DNA of 64,000 nt from contig JAEXHI010000031.1 of the NCBI GenBank assembly GCA_023450085.1, positions 425,191-489,190 on the forward strand. The letters run 5' to 3'. Position 1 is the stretch's first letter; each line of letters starts with the position of its first letter. The DNA is from Bacteroidota bacterium. Its GTDB lineage: Bacteria > Bacteroidota > Bacteroidia > Sphingobacteriales > Sphingobacteriaceae. A program made the translations under genes and the position numbers. Below are positions 26,240 to 32,555 of the stretch, piece by piece. The notes under the pieces were generated by a model. That model made no database searches and was not told the DNA's origin. It saw only the letters and a list, made by a program, of their open reading frames with translations.

Positions 26240-27043
26240 TTAAATTTTATTTCCATCGACTTTCTCGATTTTGAACCCCATGGTTGAATCGATTCGAAAT
26301 ATGGCATTATAAGGTATGGTTAATGTTTCTTTGACTCCATTAAAGGCCAATTTTATGGTAAGATGCTTAAGGAACAGGTTGAAGTCTTCATATTGGTGCT
26401 GCAAAACGAGCGTCATTGTTTTGGGATACTTAACACGAAGGTAATCAGGAATATCAACCCCAGAGAATGTAGTATCATAGGTAAAGTATAATGCGTGTTT
26501 CTTCTCAATCAATATAGAGGAAACTGGATAACTTCTCAATATTTCACCAATAAAGTTTTCGTAATCTTTGAAGGGCTCAAAACTGATGGATTCTCTTTTT
26601 CCAACATAAGGCGAGTGTCCCCTAAGCTCTAACGATTCTTTTGCTACATCAGCAATGGCCGTCAAAATCCTCCCCAAGCCTTTATCATATGATTTATAAA
26701 TATCAATAAAGTTGTGCTTCATTAATGATACGTTTGCAGGGTCGATTTCTTCTAACCTTACAGGGATGATATACACCTCATCTTCTTGGCGTTTTGTTTG
26801 TATCTCGATGGCTAAATCCAGCTCACGTTTCAAATAGCGATCATTTTGATTTGAATTTGAAGAAACAAAAAAGATAAAATATTTGGCAGCTTGTATGGTT
26901 TTCTTGATGGTATTATCCCAATTCATCCCTGGCAATAAGCATTTACTATCAATCCACACATCTATTTCGGCAAGCCTGAGATCCATATATAGCTTTTCCG
27001 CGTGCCATTGATCTTCTCTAGCATAACTGATAAATACAGACAT
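26240..27043 (-). CDS. TIR domain fused to an SspB-like domain
   Basis: The 267-residue protein has an N-terminal TIR domain (about 1-130): start SVFISYAREDQWHAEKLY, box 2-like DSKCLLPGMNWDNTI, FFVSSNSNQ, and Glu74 in YLKRELDLAI as probable catalytic residue. The C-terminal part (about 176-260) reads TTFSGVDIPDYLR, MTLVLQH, LTIKLAFNG, LTIPYNAIFRID, which lines up by eye with SspB, the ClpXP substrate adaptor (GVxVP..Y, IxLNIxP, FNARFGG, VPxxAVxxI). SspB-like folds bind peptide tails. It is the middle gene of the TIR operon, 11 bases from the TIR-STING gene. The SspB call needs a profile search. Confidence 0.65.
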   Translation of the reverse strand: MSVFISYAREDQWHAEKLYMDLRLAEIDVWIDSKCLLPGMNWDNTIKKTIQAAKYFIFFVSSNSNQNDRYLKRELDLAIEIQTKRQEDEVYIIPVRLEEIDPANVSLMKHNFIDIYKSYDKGLGRILTAIADVAKESLELRGHSPYVGKRESISFEPFKDYENFIGEILRSYPVSSILIEKKHALYFTYDTTFSGVDIPDYLRVKYPKTMTLVLQHQYEDFNLFLKHLTIKLAFNGVKETLTIPYNAIFRIDSTMGFKIEKVDGNKI

Positions 27044-27054
27044 AAAAAGTTTGG

Positions 27055-28071
27055 TTATAGGTTAGCGATATGGTTTTCGAGTTGGCTAGATGAAATGATG
27101 TAAATTTGAGCATCGAGTTTAGCGATGGCCTGCTCCAGCGTCCTACTGAAATTAAGAATTTCTCGTTGTTTTAAAGAATTGATGAAATCGTTATCTATTT
27201 CAAATACTTTCTCGCTATCTGTTTCACGCCAAAAGGTTTCTATATTGCTAATAATCTCTTCTGCGGTAAGTAAAGTGGTTGGAATATCAAGAATATGCAA
27301 CACATCAGTGGATGAGTTTCTGGGCAATACATATATACTTGGGTCTCTTCCATCTTTAGCTTTAAACAAGGTTTTGTAGCAACCATGTTGACTTTCAAAA
27401 AAGTCGTTAGCTTTATTACGTCCCATAATTACATCGGGAATAACAATGGTAAAAGTCATTCCAGTTTCGGGCGACCAGTCATGGGCAACTCCATTGATAT
27501 GAAGCGATTGATTAAAGCCTGATTCAACTACAGGTTTTAAAAAATTGAGCAAATAGGCGTGCGCTAAACCTTGAGCTGGCAGTTCTGAATGGAAGTTTTT
27601 AAGACCTGCATGATCAATTAATAATTTTACTTCCATAGCAGTTTCACGGGTAGCCTCTAGTGCATTGATGGTGCCGTTGATTTTTTTGTAGGTGAATAGT
27701 CTTGGCTTCACATCATCAAAATAGCCAGGCAGTTTTATGGCTGGTTGCTCTGGCACAAGCAAAATTGTTTTTTGAGGTCCTAGCCTAGCCATAGAAGCCC
27801 CTAGCTCAAATAATACATTGTCTTTAGGATAAAAATAATCCGATTCGCCAGCAATCTCAGATTTTACAATCTTATCATCGGATAAAACGATAATGACATA
27901 GTCGTAATGAAAAAGTTTTTTAAAAAATGTCCAAATTGGAGTGGTTTTATTTTCTCCAAAAAATTCACCTTTCCAAGGATGAACAACATAGTCATTGTTT
28001 AGATGAGCAGCAATTCCTTCGGCAATTGCATAGGACTCCGATGAAGAGAAGACAACAAGGTGAGGTTTCAT
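27055..28071 (-). CDS. TIR-STING effector (Cap12-like)
   Basis: The 338-residue protein has an N-terminal TIR domain of the predicted nucleotide-binding type (about 1-130): LVVFSSSESYAIAEGIA, YDYVIIVLSDD and DNVLFELGASMARLG, with Glu89 at the position of the catalytic NADase Glu. The C-terminal part (about 165-328) has the STING dimer helix signature GLAHAYLLNFLKPVV (compare GLAWSYYIGYL in human STING) and LDIPTTLLTAEEI, with Asp262 and Thr266 as candidate ligand contacts. Characterised bacterial TIR-STINGs bind cyclic dinucleotide, form filaments and destroy NAD+. They are normally encoded beside a CD-NTase; none is visible within this window. It is the first gene of the minus-strand TIR operon. 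Confidence 0.82.
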   Translation of the reverse strand: MKPHLVVFSSSESYAIAEGIAAHLNNDYVVHPWKGEFFGENKTTPIWTFFKKLFHYDYVIIVLSDDKIVKSEIAGESDYFYPKDNVLFELGASMARLGPQKTILLVPEQPAIKLPGYFDDVKPRLFTYKKINGTINALEATRETAMEVKLLIDHAGLKNFHSELPAQGLAHAYLLNFLKPVVESGFNQSLHINGVAHDWSPETGMTFTIVIPDVIMGRNKANDFFESQHGCYKTLFKAKDGRDPSIYVLPRNSSTDVLHILDIPTTLLTAEEIISNIETFWRETDSEKVFEIDNDFINSLKQREILNFSRTLEQAIAKLDAQIYIISSSQLENHIANL

Positions 28072-28190
28072 AACGTTAATTTTTACTAATATAAAAATTC
28101 AAAGGCAAAAAAACACCAGCTTAACTTCCTGATTTTTATTTTTTTAATTAACTTTCATCACCAACAAATCTCTCCATAAAATTCATCTTT

Positions 28191-31127
28191 ATGCAACGCT
28201 ACTTTCAACTCAAAAACCTTAGTAAAGGGACCTATTTAATTGGTGTTACCGGTCATATTGGAATAAGTGACCACGACAAGTTAAAACTACAGGTAAGAAA
28301 AATTTTAAGTGAGATTAAAGCTAAAAACCATCCTAAAATAGCAATACTTTGTCCTGGAGCCGAGGGAGGCGACCAGCTGGTAGCAGAAGTTGCGATGGAG
28401 CCAGAAATTGACATCCCTGTAATTGCACTTAGATTGGTAGACTACTCTTGGCATGCAGGAGTAGCAAAGGAATTTGAAAAAAACCAACAATGGTTAGATG
28501 ATTATAAAAGTAGGGTTACTGAAATGTTTATTGATGACCCACAGTATAAAAATGACTTAAAGGCACTGGACCAGATTCTAAATGATAAGAAACGTGACGA
28601 TGCATTAAAGACAATTATCCATGAAATGCTGGGCAGACTCTCTTCGGTAATTGCTGGGGAAAGCGACTATATTATTGCCTTATGGGACGGGGTAGATAAT
28701 GGAAAGATTGGTGGTACCTCTGAAACGGTACACATGGCTTTGCACGGTAAAGATTTTAGAGGCAAAGCCATTTGTTTTGCACCCGCCAAGAAAAACATTT
28801 TGGATTTAAAAGGCCTTGGTGAATTAAGGAAGCGTTACAAGAAACCAAAAGGATACCTTTATCAGGTAGTCACACCAAGAAGTTTTAATCCCTTTCCAAT
28901 AGGGCGATTTCCAGCAAAACTTATTGACAATATCCCAAACGTTGGAAAATTCGAAACAGGCGTTACCATATTTCCTACAACACCATTTGAAGGTAGTAAA
29001 TGGAGAATTTTCCGAAAATGGCAAAAACAGAGTCCAATTAGAACCAGTTACCTATTATCTTACTGGTTACCGACTTTTTTGGCGCTCGTTACAGTAATAG
29101 TTGGCGGATTTGGTTTTAGACAACAAGCAATTTGCGCCTGTGAAACAAGAGGCTGGTGGCCAACACTTAATGATTTTTTCTCGGCTATCAATTTAATCAC
29201 CTTTGACTCCTCTAAAGATCTCCCAGACGATCCGCATTTTTGGGCCCTTGAAATAGCTCGACTAACAGGGCTGCTCTTCGTCCTTAACGCTTTTACGATT
29301 GCGGTATTTATAGCGATAGGCAAAAACAACAAAATAATTGGTAAGGTAAGAACATGGAGACTTTTCGGACTTCGTTATCAAATTGTTGTAGGTCTAAATG
29401 ATAAAAGCTATCACTTGGTAGTAGATTTGCTGAAAAAAGGCAAACGGGTTATTGTAATAACCAAAGATGCTGATGAGGTAAAAATTACAGAAGCCGAAAA
29501 GCAGGGTGCAAATGTTTACATTGGAAATCCTTATTCGCTCCTCTCCTTACGTAAAATTAAGGCGCAACATGCCTCAAAAGTGTATTTTCTTCATGATGAT
29601 GACACCTTGAACATTAGAAGCTTGAATGAGCTTGACCAGCTTTCTTCATCGGTTACGAATAAAATACATTTGAGAAAAGCTGAAAGGCAAAAACGATACA
29701 TACACATCAGTGATTTTAGATACAAAGATTTTATTTGTATAAGCCACCCTGAATCGGATCGCTCAACTACCCAAGTTTTTAATTTGTATGAAAATACCGC
29801 TCGAAGACTGATGAGGGAATATCCCATCCATCGTTTTAACCTAAACAAAACGGACCAAATTGCAGAAGTATTTGTTTTTGGCTTTGGGGAAATGGCCGAA
29901 GAAATAGTTTTAAATTCTTTACGATTGGGCTTTTACAATCAACAGAGAAGAATAAAAATTACTGTTTTCACCAACAACCATAAAGAGAAGCAAGAACTTT
30001 TTTATAAAAAATACCCCGTGCTTTGGTATGACTCAGTACAAAATTCAACCTACCACGAAAAAACCTACACCAGTGAGATTAGGAAAGAGATCTTTCCTGA
30101 AGATACGCTCCTTTTTAAAGAACTTCCAATGTCTGATGGGGCTTATTTTAGCGATGAAACGATTGAAGACGCTATTCAAGCAGGTAGTGTAGTCTCCTTG
30201 TATTTCTGCACGCCTTTATCTGTACAATCTGCTGCCTATTTACAGGCAATCCTCCCTAAAATAGCTCAATTACAACGTTGTCCCGAATCTCAACAAATTG
30301 TAGCCGATATTCAATGTTTTTGCCATTACAATCTTTTTGATCAGGATGAGGTTGCCTATGCTGAACATGTGGTAAATGCTACGATACCAAATTCGGCCGT
30401 CATATTTTTTGGCAGCTTTGTGAATGAGTGCACCGAACGATGTTTTGATCACCTCACCGAAAGTAAATTACCAAAACTGATCAATCTTTGGTATAACTTA
30501 GATAGAAGCAAAAATGAAGAGGGTAAAAGAAAATCATCTGCTGAATTGCTGAATGAGCGTGAGGAGTTTTGGGAAAAAAGGAAAGTACTCAAAAATTATC
30601 GCAAACCTAAATTGATAGAAGAAGCTAAGGAAATGTGGAAATCACTTTCTCCGATGGTGAAGGAATCCAACGTTCATGCAGCTGAACATCTTTGGACAAA
30701 GCTTTACCTAATGGATACAAGTTTCTTTGAGTTGAATGCCTTGTTGAACGACCAAACCAAATCGCTATCGGAAATTGCGAAACAATATGCCTACAGCAAT
30801 GAAAATCCAATCAAAGCACTTATTCTGGAAATGGCCAAAGTTGAGCATAAAAGATGGTGTGCAGAAAGGTTATTAGAAGGTTTCTTGTCTTTTCACGATT
30901 TCTATCCTGATTTGATCAGCCCTGAGAAATTTCCAGAAACCATTAGCAAATGGAATAGCAGTAAAGATTTTAAAGACTATTATCATTTACAAAAACAGCA
31001 CCTAGATTTGCTAACCTTCGACAAACTTTTTGTAGGAAAATTTAATGGAAAAAATTACGACGAGAAGGTGAAAGACATCTCATTAATCGAAGCTATTCCC
31101 TATTTGATACAGCAAGGATTTATTTAA
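28191..31127 (+). CDS. SLOG, two-TM, TrkA-N (RCK), RyR multidomain protein (putative gated channel)
   Basis: The 978-residue protein has an N-terminal SLOG-type Rossmann domain (about 14-200: IGVTGHIGISD, CPGAEGGDQLVAEVA, ALWDGVDNGKIGGTSET). Two membrane helices follow (about 286-309 and 354-377), with a pore-loop-like DFFSAINLITFD between them, then a TrkA-N domain (about 395-480, VVGLNDKSYHLVVDLLKKGK) and a second Rossmann unit (about 557-640, FVFGFGEMAEEIV). A C-terminal RyR domain follows (about 876-945, MAKVEHKRWCAERLLEGF). SLOG, RyR and TrkA-N are nucleotide-binding families used in conflict systems. A plausible role is a membrane effector gated by a nucleotide signal. It is divergent from TIR-STING, with 119 bases between start codons. 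Confidence 0.8.
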   Translation: MQRYFQLKNLSKGTYLIGVTGHIGISDHDKLKLQVRKILSEIKAKNHPKIAILCPGAEGGDQLVAEVAMEPEIDIPVIALRLVDYSWHAGVAKEFEKNQQWLDDYKSRVTEMFIDDPQYKNDLKALDQILNDKKRDDALKTIIHEMLGRLSSVIAGESDYIIALWDGVDNGKIGGTSETVHMALHGKDFRGKAICFAPAKKNILDLKGLGELRKRYKKPKGYLYQVVTPRSFNPFPIGRFPAKLIDNIPNVGKFETGVTIFPTTPFEGSKWRIFRKWQKQSPIRTSYLLSYWLPTFLALVTVIVGGFGFRQQAICACETRGWWPTLNDFFSAINLITFDSSKDLPDDPHFWALEIARLTGLLFVLNAFTIAVFIAIGKNNKIIGKVRTWRLFGLRYQIVVGLNDKSYHLVVDLLKKGKRVIVITKDADEVKITEAEKQGANVYIGNPYSLLSLRKIKAQHASKVYFLHDDDTLNIRSLNELDQLSSSVTNKIHLRKAERQKRYIHISDFRYKDFICISHPESDRSTTQVFNLYENTARRLMREYPIHRFNLNKTDQIAEVFVFGFGEMAEEIVLNSLRLGFYNQQRRIKITVFTNNHKEKQELFYKKYPVLWYDSVQNSTYHEKTYTSEIRKEIFPEDTLLFKELPMSDGAYFSDETIEDAIQAGSVVSLYFCTPLSVQSAAYLQAILPKIAQLQRCPESQQIVADIQCFCHYNLFDQDEVAYAEHVVNATIPNSAVIFFGSFVNECTERCFDHLTESKLPKLINLWYNLDRSKNEEGKRKSSAELLNEREEFWEKRKVLKNYRKPKLIEEAKEMWKSLSPMVKESNVHAAEHLWTKLYLMDTSFFELNALLNDQTKSLSEIAKQYAYSNENPIKALILEMAKVEHKRWCAERLLEGFLSFHDFYPDLISPEKFPETISKWNSSKDFKDYYHLQKQHLDLLTFDKLFVGKFNGKNYDEKVKDISLIEAIPYLIQQGFI

Positions 31128-31268
31128 ATTTAAGGTACTGTTTTGCCGCTGGTAGGCAACTATGTTATTGGAGATGCTTTTCTTGATCGACTCAAAACTA
31201 GTCTCAATTTCCTTTAAATCGTAAATCGCTGGAATGACTAATTTCCCTTGTCTAAGAAATGTACAGAC
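31083..31268 (-). pseudogene. Coding-like fragment without start codon
   Basis: On the minus strand an open frame between stops at 31271-31269 and 31085-31083 reads, in its first two thirds, as ordinary protein sequence (LRQGKLVIPAIYDLKEIE, then SFESIKKSISNNIV). There is no start codon in frame, and the left third overlaps the end of the RyR gene. The GKLVIxPAIYDL segment faintly recalls the C-terminus of beta-carbonic anhydrases, too short to claim. It may be a gene remnant captured next to the kinase remnant, or chance. Confidence 0.3.
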
Positions 31269-31380
31269 TTAAACCAATTTTGCCGCGGAATTTTATACCA
31301 GCAAACGTTAACCATATTTGGTTTGATAGCAAAGAGGGGCAGAAACAACATTTGATGTTAGTCTGCCCCTTGCAGTTTAA
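31261..31380 (+). pseudogene. Decayed 3' end of a histidine kinase gene
   Basis: By eye the sequence aligns along its whole length with the last 122 bases of the intact kinase gene (24219-24340), with one deletion near 31283 and another near 31342. Recovered words include NFI, ANxxxIWFDSKEG and, after the second frameshift, TTFDVSLPLAV followed by a stop, against NFIKANGGRIWFDSREG and TTFYISLPLAV in the intact protein. Nothing of the upstream kinase is recognisable. Many synonymous differences point to a paralogue rather than a recent copy. Confidence 0.75.
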
Positions 31381-31441
31381 AGATGGCGGGTGGAGAGCAC
31401 CGAGAGCGAGAACGTTATAAGTATAGAGAGCATTGAGCGCA

Positions 31442-31585
31442 TTATTCTACCAGTTCAAAATCTCCCTGAACAACATCCTTGCAGGAGTTTTCCTTTTTCT
31501 TACATCCCAGAAAGAAAAAAAGAATCAGCAGGCACATGCCCAGAACAATTCTTAAACTTTTATTGATATTCAAAATCTTCATCAT
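31442..31585 (-). CDS. Small lipoprotein (47 residues)
   Basis: Reading from ATG at 31585 (or 31582) gives MMKILNINKSL, a hydrophobic stretch, a lipobox LGC, then KKKENSCKDVVQGDFELVE and a stop. Signal, lipobox and charged tail form a complete tiny lipoprotein. Its start overlaps the stop codon of the 304-residue secreted protein as TAATG, so translation is probably coupled. The mature peptide is about 21 residues after the lipidated Cys; function unknown. It is the last gene of the operon starting at 42111. Confidence 0.7.
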   Translation of the reverse strand: MMKILNINKSLRIVLGMCLLILFFFLGCKKKENSCKDVVQGDFELVE

Positions 31586-32499
31586 TATTTTGTTTTTAAA
31601 GCGATATTGATAATTTTCCATTCGTTGCCAAGCGTAGCGATATAAGAACCTTCGGCCAAGTCTAAAAATAGGGCCTGACCATTTACAATTGGTTTGGAGG
31701 AAATGGTTTTGCCGTTACTGGTTACTTGTACCAAAGCACCTTCGCGTTTGGACGTTACTTTGATAGCTCCTTTGGCATAGCAAACCGCATCTTTTTTATA
31801 GAACAGGGTTGGGTCTGTGGATTGACTGACATTTACCTTGTAGGTTTTCAACAAGGATTCATCCTCCGACAGTACTTCATAAGTAACTTCCGAAGAAAAA
31901 TCATCGGTTACTTCTCCCGACTTTTGCAACACCCTATTTTTAAAAAGGCTAGCTCCTGCACTCAGGGTAAACACAGGCTTTAGCGTTTTTAACGAGTAGC
32001 TTTCGGAAATGTTAATTTTTGCAGATCCATTACTGATGATAGAGGTTAGCGTTTTAACATCAAAGAAATTAAAGGACAGCATCTCGGCCATATGGTTCAA
32101 TGCTGGTTCGGCAATGCTATAAGATTGGAATAAGTTTCCTTTATGCTCGTTCACCACAAATACAAGCTGTTTATTGACCGCAGTCACCTTATCAGTAGAG
32201 CTATCGTATAACCTAAAAGCAATAGACTCGCCTTGTTGGTTTGCAAATACAGTGAGATAGGCATAATAATTATTTTCGGTGGCCACGTAGGTTACCCCAC
32301 TTACCCCTCTGCAAACATTCCCTACAAAAGCCGCCACCCTATCGTTTGGCTTCACCAATCGCTTTCCATCAACATTCAGCTTGGCCACAATGGTCATGCT
32401 GTATTGATAATCGCTTTCCCTAACCGTCCAATTGGGTGCCTGCGCAACAGCCATTTGACTAGCCACAAACAGGGTAAAAAAAAGTATGATATTCTTCAT
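31585..32499 (-). CDS. Secreted protein sharing a domain with the giant neighbour
   Basis: The 304-residue protein has a signal peptide (about 1-19). Residues about 25-130 (YSMTIVAKLNVDG, NDRVAAFVGNVCRGVSGVTY, YYAYLTVFANQQGESIAFRL) match a segment of the 2878-residue protein upstream (SMNIIGKVKIND, YDKVVAMVNGEVRGMGNVIY, YFVYLTVYSNQVSGEEMSF). The rest is beta-rich and has no sorting domain, so export beyond the periplasm is uncertain. It lies 56 bases after the giant gene with a hairpin between, which may lower its expression relative to the giant. Confidence 0.75.
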   Translation of the reverse strand: MKNIILFFTLFVASQMAVAQAPNWTVRESDYQYSMTIVAKLNVDGKRLVKPNDRVAAFVGNVCRGVSGVTYVATENNYYAYLTVFANQQGESIAFRLYDSSTDKVTAVNKQLVFVVNEHKGNLFQSYSIAEPALNHMAEMLSFNFFDVKTLTSIISNGSAKINISESYSLKTLKPVFTLSAGASLFKNRVLQKSGEVTDDFSSEVTYEVLSEDESLLKTYKVNVSQSTDPTLFYKKDAVCYAKGAIKVTSKREGALVQVTSNGKTISSKPIVNGQALFLDLAEGSYIATLGNEWKIINIALKTK

Positions 32500-32515
32500 A
32501 AAACGTTTTAAAATT

Positions 32516-32546
32516 CCGTAGCATGGTTTAAAATGCCATGCTACGG
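32516..32546 (-). terminator. Hairpin between giant gene and downstream gene
   Basis: The arms CCGTAGCATGG (32516-32526) and CCATGCTACGG (32536-32546) pair perfectly over 11 bases around a 9-base loop. On the minus strand it is followed by AATTTTAAAACG, so partial termination or mRNA processing between the two genes is likely. Confidence 0.65.
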
Positions 32547-32555
32547 AGGTTAGTT

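Noticed and set aside
25035..31127. Canonical Thoeris (ThsA/ThsB)
   Set aside because: TIR and SLOG domains are present, but there is no SIR2-SLOG or TM-SLOG ThsA of the usual form; the SLOG part belongs to a TrkA-N/RyR membrane protein.
25035..31127. Standard CBASS operon
   Set aside because: A TIR-STING effector is present, but no protein in the locus or its flanks shows a CD-NTase G-S motif with Asp triad, nor are Cap2/Cap3-type accessory genes seen.
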